Positions 10,385 to 18,738 are shown, counted from the first letter of the stretch. The stretch: DNA of 64,000 bases from Pseudoduganella lutea (GCF_004209755.1 NZ_CP035913.1:1550001-1614000); one strand, 5' to 3'. Notes: a model not told the origin generated them from the sequence alone. Program-made: numbers and translations.

Positions 10385-12196
10385 ATGAAACAACCTCTGT
10401 CAGGAAAACTGCACGAAGCCAAACCCTCCTGGTGGAGCGGCGTGCTGCTGTCGACGCTGGTCGGTGCCGGATTTTACGCATGGATGGCCAACTCGCTGGA
10501 AAGCGAGGCCCTGGACCGGTTCCGCAATCAGGCCCGCAGCATCCAGTACAACATCGCCGGCGGCATCAAGGCATGCACCGACGTGCTGCGTGGTGCTGCG
10601 AGTCATTTCCAGGCCAGCGAGGAAATGTCGCCCCAGAGTTTCCACCGCTATGTGCGGGGCCTGGACATTCCACACAATTTCCCGTCGATCGCCACGATCA
10701 ATTTCGCGCAGTATGTGCCGGACGAGCGCCGCGCCACGTTCGAATACCAGATGCGCAGTGCGACGGTACGCGAGCTGGGATACCCCGAATTTCGTATCTC
10801 GCCTTCCGGCCAGCGGCCCGATTACACCGTCATCACCCTGCTTGAACCGATGTACGGCGCCAAAGGCAAGTTCGGGTACGACCTGGCGTCCCGTCCCGCC
10901 GTTGCCCGTGCCCTGGAGCTGGCGCGCGACACGGGCGCGATCTCCACCTCCGGCCTGCCGGTGCAATTGCCCGAAGCGCCCACGCAGTTCGGCATGCCGT
11001 TGCGCCTGCCCGTGTACCGGGCGGACATGCCGGTCGACACCGTGGCCGATCGCCGCGCCGCTTATATGGGCTCGGTTGGCATCGGCTTTTCCGTACCGCG
11101 CCTGGTGGAGGCGGCCATGGTCGATACGCCGGTGCGCGAAGTGCGCGTGCGGCTGTACAGTACCGTGGCTGGCACGCCGCCGAATGGCACGCAGCCCAAT
11201 GGCCACCTGTTGTTCGACAGTACCGAATCCGCCGCCGGCCAGGCGCCGCCGGACGATCACGTTCAGTTGAGCCTGCCTGTGAACTACAACGGCAGGCTGT
11301 GGCAAGTCTATTTCGATGCACCCCGAGGGGCGCTGTTCTCGAGCTTCGACGCCTACCTGCCGTGGCTGGCCGCGCTGGTCGGCTTTGTCAGCACGCTGCT
11401 GATGTACGCGCTGTTCCATGCCCAGGTATCGTCGCGGCGGCGTGCGCTGCAGATGGCGCGCGACATGACGCGCGAACTGCGCGACAGCCAGGCAAAGCTG
11501 CAACTGTCGCACCAGCGGCTGCGCCGCCTGGCCGCGCATGCCGAGCAGATCAAGGAAGAAGAACGCAAGCGCATCGCCCGCGAAATCCATGACGACCTGG
11601 GCCAGAACCTGCTGGCGCTGCGCATCGAGGCCGATATCCTGGCCAGCCGCACCGCGCTGCGCCACCCGCGCCTGCACTCCCGCGCGACCGCCACGCTGAA
11701 GCAGATCGACGAAACAATCCGCAGCGTGCGCAACATCATCAACGACCTGCGGCCGAACGTGCTCGATCTCGGCCTGTCCGCCGCGGTGGAATGGCAGATC
11801 ACCCAGTTCCGCAAGCGCTCCGGGATCGAATGCGACGTGCTCGACCCCGATGGCACGCCGGATGTGGACGACCGCTGCGCCGTGGCACTGTTCCGCGTAC
11901 TGCAGGAATCGCTCAGCAACATCCAGCAGCATGCGCGGGCCACGCATGTGCGCGTGGAATTGCGCCAGCTCGGCGGCACCTTGCGCATGGTCATTGCCGA
12001 CAATGGCATTGGCCTGCATGACGGCAGCCGCAACAAGAATGGCTCGTTTGGCCTCGTGGGCATCGAGGAACGCATGAGCTTGCTGGGCGGCGATTGCTCC
12101 ATCGTCAGCCGCCCTCATGGCGGCACGACGGTCACCGTGACGGTGCCGGTGGCGTGGCGTGCCGCGCAGCCGGCAGTCGGTGTATTCGCCAATTAA
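10385..12196 (+). CDS. CHASE-domain sensor histidine kinase (NarL-partner type)
   Basis: A 603-residue membrane kinase. Helix 1 is near residues 16-38, followed by an extracytoplasmic CHASE-type domain (about 60-280), then helix 2 near 323-346. A HisKA_3 dimerisation domain follows, with the phospho-acceptor His402 in RIAREIHDDLGQNLLALR. The ATPase domain has QESLSNIQQHA (N box), DNGIG and GLVGIEERM. Kinases of this type normally pair with LuxR/NarL-family response regulators, but none is adjacent, so it is an orphan here. The ATG at 10385 places helix 1 correctly. The pair of repeat genes at 12334-14158 lies immediately downstream, and a regulatory link is possible but unproven. Confidence 0.93.
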   Translation: MKQPLSGKLHEAKPSWWSGVLLSTLVGAGFYAWMANSLESEALDRFRNQARSIQYNIAGGIKACTDVLRGAASHFQASEEMSPQSFHRYVRGLDIPHNFPSIATINFAQYVPDERRATFEYQMRSATVRELGYPEFRISPSGQRPDYTVITLLEPMYGAKGKFGYDLASRPAVARALELARDTGAISTSGLPVQLPEAPTQFGMPLRLPVYRADMPVDTVADRRAAYMGSVGIGFSVPRLVEAAMVDTPVREVRVRLYSTVAGTPPNGTQPNGHLLFDSTESAAGQAPPDDHVQLSLPVNYNGRLWQVYFDAPRGALFSSFDAYLPWLAALVGFVSTLLMYALFHAQVSSRRRALQMARDMTRELRDSQAKLQLSHQRLRRLAAHAEQIKEEERKRIAREIHDDLGQNLLALRIEADILASRTALRHPRLHSRATATLKQIDETIRSVRNIINDLRPNVLDLGLSAAVEWQITQFRKRSGIECDVLDPDGTPDVDDRCAVALFRVLQESLSNIQQHARATHVRVELRQLGGTLRMVIADNGIGLHDGSRNKNGSFGLVGIEERMSLLGGDCSIVSRPHGGTTVTVTVPVAWRAAQPAVGVFAN

Positions 12197-12333
12197 AGTA
12201 ATCATTCATATCAGCAAATAGTTGCATAGAAGTCTTCTATAGTTTGAGCCAGATCAATAGCTCCTTTGAACCAAGGGCAACAATAAGCCCTGGTTTAAAT
12301 GCCTTGACCCATCTCAACAATAGGAGACTTGAA

Positions 12334-13194
12334 ATGACCGACTACATCGCAATCGAAGAGCTGGACCTGGAACCCATCAAGGTCAAGCTGATGCACAGGG
12401 AATCAGGCGAAGGGTGGAGCCTGGCCCGCGCCAATGCGGTGGAAAAGGAATACCGGCGCTTCTTGATCCTCATGAAGAAATATCCTGAAGAGCAGGCTGC
12501 CCCGTTGATGGACGTGGACACGTTCTGGCATTACCACATCCTCGATACGTTGAAGTACGCGGTCGATTGCCAGGCGGTGTTCGGCTATTTCCTCCACCAC
12601 TTCCCTTATATCGGCCTGCGCGGCGAGGAAGACGAGGAAGTCCACCAGAGCATGGGCGAACGCATGAAGGAACTGTACGAGGAAACGTTCGGCGAGGATT
12701 ACATCCGCGCAGGCGCCACCGCCTGGTCGGGTCGCGCGCCCGCATCGCAGGAAGCGCAAACCGCCTGGTCGGGCCGTGCACCGGCATCCCTTGAAGCGCA
12801 GACCGCCTGGTCGGGTCGCGCACCGGCATCCCTCGAAGCGCAGACCGCCTGGTCGGGCGCGGCAACGGCACTGGCTGCAAAGACCGCCTGGTCCGGTGCG
12901 GCAACGGCACCGTCGGCAAAGACCGCCTGGTCGGGTGCGGCAACGGCACCGTCTGCAAAGATTGCCTGGTCGGGTGCGGCAACGGCACTGGCTGCAAAAA
13001 CGGCCTGGTCCGGTGCGGCAACGGCACCGGCTGCAAAGACCGCCTGGTCGGGTGCGGCAACGGCACTGGCCGGCCAAACTGCCTGGTCGGGTCGCGCACC
13101 GGACGCGCAGGCAGCGACAATCGATAGTGCGCCAACTCCGGCGGTCATCCCGATCTATACCGTGCGGCCGCGACTGCCCCAAGCAGCGGTCTGA
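12334..13194 (+). CDS. GRDP-like domain protein with ten AWSG tandem repeats
   Basis: A 286-residue protein. Residues 1-128 form a conserved domain resembling the GRDP-like (DUF1399) family: LDLEPIKVKLMHRESGEGWS, then DVDTFWHYHILDT and VFGYFLHHFPYIGLRGE, rich in His that could bind metal. From residue 130 come ten copies of AWSG in units of 14 (AWSGRAPASLEAQT) and 13 residues (AWSGAATALAAKT). The tail contains YTVRPRL. There is no signal peptide. The ATG at 12334 follows TAGGAGA by 6 bases; an earlier in-frame start is rejected. A paralogue with AYSGR repeats follows at 13373. A precursor of multiple short peptides, a structural repeat protein or a modified-peptide substrate are all possible. 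No function is established. Confidence 0.88.
   Translation: MTDYIAIEELDLEPIKVKLMHRESGEGWSLARANAVEKEYRRFLILMKKYPEEQAAPLMDVDTFWHYHILDTLKYAVDCQAVFGYFLHHFPYIGLRGEEDEEVHQSMGERMKELYEETFGEDYIRAGATAWSGRAPASQEAQTAWSGRAPASLEAQTAWSGRAPASLEAQTAWSGAATALAAKTAWSGAATAPSAKTAWSGAATAPSAKIAWSGAATALAAKTAWSGAATAPAAKTAWSGAATALAGQTAWSGRAPDAQAATIDSAPTPAVIPIYTVRPRLPQAAV
12721..13110 (+). repeat. Coding tandem repeat array encoding AWSG units
   Basis: Ten in-frame repeats of 42 bases (first three) or 39 bases (next six), each starting GCCTGGTC. The units are very similar at DNA level and also vary in synonymous and adjacent positions, as in an array that expands and contracts by recombination. Within the protein the W-S-G trio is invariant, while the following residues switch between RAPASLEAQ and AATALAAK types. 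Confidence 0.93.
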
Positions 13195-13267
13195 CGCACT
13201 GTCGCGGAACCGCCACAGCGGTTCCGCCTCCCTCGCCCCTCACATGCGCACACGATTGAATCGTTGC

Positions 13268-13295
13268 TTGCAATCCATAAAGAACGTCCTATACT
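13268..13295 (+). promoter_or_regulatory. Sigma-70-like promoter of the AYSGR-repeat gene
   Basis: TTGCAA (13268-13273), a 16-base spacer and TATACT (13290-13295) resemble -35 and -10 boxes. The region is AT-rich compared with its surroundings and lies about 78 bases before the ATG at 13373. If correct, the second repeat gene has its own promoter besides any read-through from the first, and has a leader of about 70 bases containing an ATTGAT/ATCAAT inverted repeat (13303-13324). Confidence 0.5.
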
Positions 13296-13372
13296 AGGGT
13301 CTATTGATGTTTCCTTGAATCAATATCAATTCAAATACGGCATCGCCGTCGCCCCCCTTGGAGAGGATGTAC

Positions 13373-14158
13373 ATGGTTTCTACCGAACATTTCAAACAAA
13401 TTGCCGAACTCGACCTTGAACCCATCAAGGTCAAGCTGATGCACGAGGAATCGGGCGAAGGCTGGTCGCTGGAAAAGGCTGACGCCGTCGAGTTCGAATA
13501 CCGCCGTTTCCTGTACCTGATGAAGATGTTCCCGAACGAGCAGACCGCGCCGTTGATGGACGTGGACACGTTCTGGCATTACCACATCCTCGATACGATG
13601 AAATACGCGGTCGACTGTGACAAGGTGTTCGGTTACTTCCTGCACCACTTCCCGTACATCGGATTGCGCGGTGAAGATGACGAGGAAGCGCACCGCCGCG
13701 TGGGCGACCGGATGAAGGAGCTGTACGAGGAAACCTTCGGTGATGCCTACCTGCGCAATGCCGAGCCGGCCTACTCCGGCCGTATCAGCGCGAACTCGGC
13801 ATATTCCGGCCGTATCGGCACCGATGTCGCCTATTCGGGCCGCATCGGCACCGACACGGCATACTCGGGGCGCATCAGCGCGCAAACCGCTTATTCCGGC
13901 CGCATCGGCACCGATGTGGCCTATTCCGGACGCATCAGCACGGACACCGCCTATTCCGGCCGTGTTGCCTATTCCGGCCGTGCCACCGCACCGACCGTCG
14001 CCGCGCAAACGGCTTATTCGGGTCGTATCAGCGACGCGAACGTCAGCCCGAAAACGGCTTACTCCGGCCGGATCGGTACCGAAACGGCCTATTCCGGCCG
14101 GATCGACGCAGCACCGGCGCAGACCGCGTTCTACACGGAACGCCCGCGCCTGGCCTGA
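13373..14158 (+). CDS. GRDP-like domain protein with eleven AYSGR tandem repeats
   Basis: A 261-residue paralogue of the 12334 gene. The N-terminal 125 residues are nearly identical in plan: LDLEPIKVKLMHEESGEGWS, DVDTFWHYHILDTMKYAVDC, YFLHHFPYIGLRGEDDEE. From residue 133 there are eleven AYSGR copies, mostly in 10-residue units such as AYSGRIGTDV and AYSGRISTDT. The end, FYTERPRLA, matches the paralogue's YTVRPRL. Each unit ends in or contains Arg, so a trypsin-like protease would release many near-identical decapeptides. GGAGAGG at 13360-13366 supports the ATG at 13373. A strong terminator follows. The domain's function in bacteria is unknown to me. Confidence 0.88.
   Translation: MVSTEHFKQIAELDLEPIKVKLMHEESGEGWSLEKADAVEFEYRRFLYLMKMFPNEQTAPLMDVDTFWHYHILDTMKYAVDCDKVFGYFLHHFPYIGLRGEDDEEAHRRVGDRMKELYEETFGDAYLRNAEPAYSGRISANSAYSGRIGTDVAYSGRIGTDTAYSGRISAQTAYSGRIGTDVAYSGRISTDTAYSGRVAYSGRATAPTVAAQTAYSGRISDANVSPKTAYSGRIGTETAYSGRIDAAPAQTAFYTERPRLA
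13769..14101 (+). repeat. Coding tandem repeat array encoding AYSGR units
   Basis: Eleven in-frame copies of AYSGR. The period is mainly 30 bases, with one 18-base unit (AYSGRV) and two longer units of 15 residues. The repeated pentapeptide uses mixed synonymous codons (tac/tat, tcc/tcg, ggc/cgt variants), showing that the amino acids rather than the DNA are being conserved. Confidence 0.93.
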
Positions 14159-14176
14159 TCGCCCTTCCCAAAAAAA

Positions 14177-14209
14177 GGCCGGCCCCATTCAGGGGCCGGC
14201 CTTTTTTTT
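14177..14209 (+). terminator. Strong rho-independent terminator, probably bidirectional
   Basis: A 10-bp perfect stem ggccggcccc (14177-14186) with ggggccggcc (14192-14201) closes a 5-base loop and is followed by eight T. Six A residues precede it, so it can also serve the convergent small gene ending at 14219. It isolates the repeat-gene pair from downstream DNA. Confidence 0.95.
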
Positions 14210-14218
14210 GCACGATGC

Positions 14219-14461
14219 TCAGTGCGTCATCAGGTCGCGCAGCTCGCGGATCGAATAATCGCTGATCTCGTGCATGCGGATCAGGATGGTGGCACCGATC
14301 GGCAGCGTGTTGTGACGGATCTTGCTGATGACCGGTGGCGCTACCTCGAGGGCGCGCGACAGCGCCGCGTCGTTCTTCAGGTCCAGCTTGGCGATGATGG
14401 CGTCGAGGACGCGGTTCGGGTTGTATGACGGCGATGCGGTCAGGTCTTTCAGGAATGACAT
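14219..14461 (-). CDS. Small helix-turn-helix (XRE-like) protein
   Basis: An 80-residue protein starting MSFLKDLTASPSYNPNRVLD. The segment NDAALSRALEVAPPVISKIR (about residues 30-49) reads as an XRE/Cro-type helix-turn-helix, followed by NTLPIGATILIRMHEISDYS as the third helix and core. It may be a small DNA-binding regulator. The upstream leader (14462-14600) is AT-rich. It converges on the AYSGR-repeat gene across a shared terminator. The frame is open to 14512, but the shorter start at 14461 matches the domain. Its target is unknown. Confidence 0.75.
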   Translation of the reverse strand: MSFLKDLTASPSYNPNRVLDAIIAKLDLKNDAALSRALEVAPPVISKIRHNTLPIGATILIRMHEISDYSIRELRDLMTH

Positions 14462-14658
14462 ATTCAAACTTTCTCGGACAGTGCTCTCTTGAAGCAATAG
14501 CAGGGTTACCAATATTTCGCCGGTTCGTTACCGGTCTTTTGGTGACAAACGATCGCGCACGGCGAATTAGTTTGTATGCGGACAATATGGTACACCGATT
14601 TGCTTAATTTTTGGCAACTTGCGTGAGAATCCGAGAGATTTCGACAGCATATTCTGTG

Positions 14659-14925
14659 CTAGGAAACCGGTTGCGAAGGCGCCCGAGGCAGCAACAGCAG
14701 CAGCCAGCACCATGTGATGATGGTCAAGGCCGCGAATTCGGCCAGGGGCAGGCACACCGGCGGCGCCTCCTGCCGGGCCACCGGCAACTGGTGCCAGCCC
14801 AGTTCGCGCCGGAGTTCATCCGGCGAGGGCAGCGGCAGCGGCAACCCGGCGCGGGAAGAAACCCGGCGCCGGGCCATCCATGCCCGTACTTCTTCCTTGC
14901 TGGGATGCCGGCGGTTCGCGTCCAT
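14659..14925 (-). CDS. Small C-terminally anchored membrane protein
   Basis: An 88-residue protein, MDANRRHPSKEEVRAWMARR..., with a charged N-terminus and one hydrophobic segment near the C-terminus (FAALTIITWCWLLLLLPRA, about 63-81). AGGAGGT lies 5 bases before the ATG at 14925, a strong site that fixes the start. I do not recognise a family. The topology suggests a cytoplasmic N-terminus and a C-terminal anchor. It lies between the SDR gene and the small regulator on the same strand but with separate spacing. Confidence 0.65.
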   Translation of the reverse strand: MDANRRHPSKEEVRAWMARRRVSSRAGLPLPLPSPDELRRELGWHQLPVARQEAPPVCLPLAEFAALTIITWCWLLLLLPRAPSQPVS

Positions 14926-14987
14926 ACGACCTCCTGGTGATGTCTGCCTACGGTAGTCGCAAGCACGGAAATCACGTTTGCGGCACG

Positions 14988-15899
14988 TCAATCCTGCCGG
15001 ATGGCCGTTATGTTTTGTAGCCCGTCGGCAACGGTTGGATAACGCAGGCGAATGCCCAGTTCGCGCTTGGCCCGGCCGTTGGCCAGGCGGCGCGACTCGG
15101 ACATGAAGGACAGCAGCGTTGGCGACACCACCTGCGCCAGCTGGGCACGCGGCAGGCGCGGTGGATGGGGCAGCCCGACGGCATCGGCGACGGCATCGAA
15201 ATACTCGGCCATCCGCATCGCGCTGTCGTCGACTGCGTGGTACACCCGCTGCGGCCGGCCGCGATACAGCGCCGCCCGCAACAGTGCCGCCAGGTCATCC
15301 GCATGGATGTGGTTCGTATAGACATCGTCCGCAGGATCGAGGGCGGGGGTGCCCTGGCGCAGCCGCTCGAGCGGCAGCCGGTCCGCCGCGTAGATGCCCG
15401 GCACGCGCAGGATGGCCAGGTGGCCATGCGCACGGCGGGCCCAGCCACGCAACTGGCGTTCCGCGTCGACCCGCCGGCGAGCACGGATATTGCGGGGTGC
15501 CACCGGCTGCGTTTCATCGACGAGCCGCCCCGCCAGGTCCCCATAGACACCGGTCGTGCTGACATAAACGACCTTTGCCGCCTCGGGTAGAATGGCGGTC
15601 ACATTGCGCGTGCGGGTATCGCGTTCGCCGGTACCCGGCGGCGGCGCCAGGTGGATCACGGTGTGGGCGAGGCCGGCCAGCCGGCGCAGCGTGCCTGGCT
15701 GGTCGAGGTCGGCCAGCACCGGCACCGCGCCCGCAGCCCGCAGAACGCCGACATCCGCCGTATCGCGGGTCACGGCGAAGACGCGGTAGCGTGCGCACAG
15801 CAGTGGCAACAGCCGCATGCCGACATCGCCGCAGCCAAGGATCAAGAGGCGCGGCTTCCCGAGGGTCCGGCCGGATTTTTGTTTGCTTGAGGTTTTCAT
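14988..15899 (-). CDS. NAD(P)-dependent epimerase/dehydratase-like SDR protein
   Basis: A 303-residue extended short-chain dehydrogenase-like protein. RLLILGCGDVGMRLLPLL (about 17-34) is the glycine-rich Rossmann motif, VVYVSTTGVYGDLAG holds the YxxxK-region equivalent, and a NAD-binding fold is clear throughout. The sequence resembles the YeeZ type of nucleoside-diphosphate-sugar epimerase-like proteins with atypical active sites, so catalytic activity is uncertain. It is transcribed away from the ferredoxin-reductase gene, with only 13 bases between the two starts, so their promoters must overlap the opposing coding regions. Confidence 0.85.
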   Translation of the reverse strand: MKTSSKQKSGRTLGKPRLLILGCGDVGMRLLPLLCARYRVFAVTRDTADVGVLRAAGAVPVLADLDQPGTLRRLAGLAHTVIHLAPPPGTGERDTRTRNVTAILPEAAKVVYVSTTGVYGDLAGRLVDETQPVAPRNIRARRRVDAERQLRGWARRAHGHLAILRVPGIYAADRLPLERLRQGTPALDPADDVYTNHIHADDLAALLRAALYRGRPQRVYHAVDDSAMRMAEYFDAVADAVGLPHPPRLPRAQLAQVVSPTLLSFMSESRRLANGRAKRELGIRLRYPTVADGLQNITAIRQD

Positions 15900-15912
15900 T
15901 TCGAAAGATTGT

Positions 15913-16938
15913 ATGACGTTTCAGATTACTGTTCAGCCCAGCGGCCACCAGTTTGCATGCGATGAAGACGAAACCGTGCTGGCGGCGGCCATGCGGGCGG
16001 GTGTCGGTCTGCCGTACGGCTGCAAGAACGGCGCGTGCAGCTCCTGCAAGGGCAAGGTGGTTGCCGGCGAGATCACGCACAAGCCGCATCAGCGCCGCGC
16101 GCTGTCCGAGGAAGAGGAAGTCCAGGGCATCTCGCTGTTCTGTTGCGCGATTCCCCATTCCGACCTCGTGATCTCCGCCCGCGAAGTGGCCGGCAGCGGC
16201 GACTTCCCCGTCAAGAAGATGCCGTCGCGCGTGACCACGCTGGAAAAGGTGGCGCCGGATGTGATCGTGATGACCCTGCAACTGCCCGCCAATGAAGTGC
16301 TGGAATACCGTGCCGGCCAGTACATCGAATTCCTGCTGCGCGACGGCAAGCGCCGCAGCTACAGCATGGCCAGCGCGCCGGGCGCCGGTCCCATCTCGCT
16401 GCATATCCGGCACATGCCGGGCGGGCTGTTTACCGACCAGGTGTTCAGCACCCTGAAGGAGCGCGACATCCTGCGCTTCGAAGGCCCGCTGGGCACGTTC
16501 TTCGTGCGCGAGGAATCGGACAAGCCGATGGTGCTGCTGGCGTCCGGCACCGGCTTTGCACCGATCAAGGCGATCGTCGAGCAGATGCAGGCTTCCCGCT
16601 CGCAGCGCAAGATGGTGCTGTACTGGGGTGGCCGCCGGCCGCGCGACCTGTACATGCATGCACTGTGCGAGCAATGGGCACGCGAGCTGCCGAACTTCAG
16701 CTACGTTCCCGTGGTGTCCGATGCGCTGGACGAAGACGGCTGGACGGGCCGCACCGGTTACGTGCACCAGGCCGCCGTGGCCGACCTGCCGGACTTGCGC
16801 GACTGGCAGGTGTATGCGTGCGGCGCGCCGATCGTCGTCGAATCGGCAAAGCGCGATTTCGTCGCCACCTGCGGCTTGCCGGAAGACGAGTTCTACGCGG
16901 ACGCCTTCACCACCGAAGCCGACCTGGCCCAACCTTAA
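15913..16938 (+). CDS. 2Fe-2S ferredoxin-NAD(P)H reductase (CDP-6-deoxyhexulose reductase-like)
   Basis: A 341-residue electron-transfer flavoprotein. The N-terminal plant-type ferredoxin domain has the cysteines C37, C42, C45 (CKNGACSSCKG) and C77/C78. An FAD-binding ferredoxin-reductase domain follows, with RSYSMASAP for flavin. The NAD-binding domain has LLASGTGFAPIKAIVEQM. The order ferredoxin-FAD-NAD matches oxygenase reductases and the AscD/RfbI family often annotated as CDP-6-deoxy-delta-3,4-glucoseen reductase. No partner oxygenase is adjacent, so the electron acceptor is unknown. The ATG at 15913 starts the ferredoxin domain directly. Confidence 0.93.
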   Translation: MTFQITVQPSGHQFACDEDETVLAAAMRAGVGLPYGCKNGACSSCKGKVVAGEITHKPHQRRALSEEEEVQGISLFCCAIPHSDLVISAREVAGSGDFPVKKMPSRVTTLEKVAPDVIVMTLQLPANEVLEYRAGQYIEFLLRDGKRRSYSMASAPGAGPISLHIRHMPGGLFTDQVFSTLKERDILRFEGPLGTFFVREESDKPMVLLASGTGFAPIKAIVEQMQASRSQRKMVLYWGGRRPRDLYMHALCEQWARELPNFSYVPVVSDALDEDGWTGRTGYVHQAAVADLPDLRDWQVYACGAPIVVESAKRDFVATCGLPEDEFYADAFTTEADLAQP

Positions 16939-17012
16939 TCACCATCGCGATCCCGGTTCCCGCCGGCCCTCCCGGCCGGACCGCGGGGCCGCGTAACACC
17001 ACTGATCGCTTC

Positions 17013-18260
17013 ATGTCCTCATCCAACGGCTTCGCCGTCCTGCGTCACCGTAACTTCGCGTTTTACCTGTCCGCCCGCATCCTTGGCACGCTTGCCGTGC
17101 AGATGCAGAACGTTGCCGTGGGCTGGCAGGTCTATTCGATGACCCACAACCTGTTTTACCTCGGCATGATCGGGCTGGCCCAGTTCGCGCCCTTCCTGCT
17201 GCTGATCCTGCCGGCCGGCCATGTGGCCGACCGCTACAACCGCCGCAACATCGTGACGGCCTGCCTGGCCACGCAATGGCTCGTGGGCGTGCTGCTGCTG
17301 GCGTTTGCCCACAGCGGCATGGCGATCGTGTGGCCGGTGTTCGCCGTGCTCGTGCTGTTCGGCAGCGCACGCGCCTTCATGGGGCCGGCCACGCAGGCAA
17401 TGCTGGTGAACCTCGTACCCCAGCAAGACCTCAGCAAGGCGGTAGCGCTATCCTCCTCGAGCTTCCACGTGGCGGTGATTCTCGGCCCCACGCTGGGCGG
17501 CCTGCTGTACATCCACGGCCCGATTGCCGTGTATGCGATCGCCGCCGCGCTGCTGCTCGTGGCGACCGTGCTGATGGCGATCACCAAGGCCCCGCCGCAG
17601 GCCAGCAACCGCGAGCCGGCCACATGGCACAGCGTGCTGGAAGGCTTGCGCTTCGTGATGTCGCGCCCGATCGTGCTGGGCGCGATCTCGCTGGACCTGT
17701 TTGCCGTGCTGTTCGGCGGCGCCACGGCATTGCTGCCGGCGCTGGCCCACGACGTGCTGCACGTGGGCCCGACGGGCCTGGGCCTGCTGCGCACGGCGCC
17801 CGGGGCCGGCGCGGCATTGTGTTCCATCGCGCTGGCCTTCTTCCCGATCACGCGCCGGGTCGGCGCCTGGATGTTCGGCGGCGTGGCCGTGTTCGGCGTG
17901 GGCACGGTCGTGCTCGGCACCACCACCACGTTCACCATCGCCCTCGCCTGCCTGCTGCTGATGGGCGCGGGCGACATGATCAGCGTGTATGTGCGCCACC
18001 TGCTGGTGCAGTTTGAAACGCCGGACGCGATCCGCGGCCGGGTCAGCGCCGTGAATTCCGTGTTCATCGGCGCATCGAACGAGCTGGGCGAATTCGAATC
18101 CGGCGTCACGGCTGGCTGGATGGGCCTGTCGCGCGCGATCGTGTTCGGCGGCGCGGCCACCCTGGTCGTCACCGGGGCCTGGATCAAGCTGTTCCCTGTG
18201 CTCGCGAAGATGGACCGGTTCCCGCACCATGAGAAAGAGTTGGCGCAGCAGGCGAAGTAG
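17013..18260 (+). CDS. MFS transporter, EntS-like
   Basis: A 415-residue transporter with about 12 membrane segments, starting MSSSNGFAVLRHRNFAFYLS. The loop PAGHVADRYNRRNIVTACL is an MFS signature. The start and the FETPDAIRGRVSAVNSVFIG region near the C-terminus are typical of the enterobactin-exporter (EntS/MFS_3) branch. It follows the reductase gene after 74 bases on the same strand and could share its transcript. Transport substrate unknown; no siderophore biosynthesis genes lie nearby. Confidence 0.9.
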   Translation: MSSSNGFAVLRHRNFAFYLSARILGTLAVQMQNVAVGWQVYSMTHNLFYLGMIGLAQFAPFLLLILPAGHVADRYNRRNIVTACLATQWLVGVLLLAFAHSGMAIVWPVFAVLVLFGSARAFMGPATQAMLVNLVPQQDLSKAVALSSSSFHVAVILGPTLGGLLYIHGPIAVYAIAAALLLVATVLMAITKAPPQASNREPATWHSVLEGLRFVMSRPIVLGAISLDLFAVLFGGATALLPALAHDVLHVGPTGLGLLRTAPGAGAALCSIALAFFPITRRVGAWMFGGVAVFGVGTVVLGTTTTFTIALACLLLMGAGDMISVYVRHLLVQFETPDAIRGRVSAVNSVFIGASNELGEFESGVTAGWMGLSRAIVFGGAATLVVTGAWIKLFPVLAKMDRFPHHEKELAQQAK

Positions 18261-18350
18261 GGCCTTGAAAACACGGCAATGTGCTGCACTTAACAACAGA
18301 AGGGCCCCGTAAGACGTAACATCAAGCCATACACAACGAGGAGAACAACA

Positions 18351-18722
18351 ATGCAAGTTCAAGTGAATACCGACAAGGCCATTACCCATGATGCCAACCT
18401 GGACAACCACGTCGAAAGTGTCGTTCGCTCGGCGCTGGAACGCTTCGGCGAAGCCATTACCCGCGTCGAGGTTCACCTCGGTGACAATAACGGTCACAAG
18501 ACCGGTCCGAACGACAAGCGCTGCATGATGGAAGCCCGCGTGGCCGGCATTCCACCGATCGCCGTGACCGACCAGGCCGGCGACCTGCACCAGGCGATCA
18601 CCGGCGCCTCCGGCAAGCTGGTGCGCGCACTGGATACGGCCATCGGCAAGCGCAGCGACGTCAAGCACAACACGCCTGTCGCCGACCTCGTGCAACCGGA
18701 CGCCGTCGAGACCGACGACTGA
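18351..18722 (+). CDS. HPF/RaiA-family ribosome-associated protein
   Basis: A 123-residue protein resembling the short hibernation-promoting factor fold: MQVQVNTDKAITHDANLDNH, then RFGEAITRVEVHLGDNNGHK, then AITGASGKLVRALDTAIGK. Proteins of this family bind the 30S subunit and reduce translation under stress. It lacks the C-terminal dimerisation domain of long HPF. GAGGAGA precedes the ATG. It stands alone, convergent with the metal-receptor gene, and could be a stress-induced paralogue rather than the rpoN-linked hpf. Confidence 0.87.
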   Translation: MQVQVNTDKAITHDANLDNHVESVVRSALERFGEAITRVEVHLGDNNGHKTGPNDKRCMMEARVAGIPPIAVTDQAGDLHQAITGASGKLVRALDTAIGKRSDVKHNTPVADLVQPDAVETDD

Positions 18723-18738
18723 CCGGCACGGTCGACGA

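Noticed and set aside
10400..12205. 601-residue frame antisense to the CHASE-domain kinase
   Set aside because: The kinase has every expected motif, while the antisense translation has no recognisable domain.
12721..14101. CRISPR array
   Set aside because: The repeats are in frame within two open genes, have no unique spacers and are not palindromic; they are coding tandem repeats.
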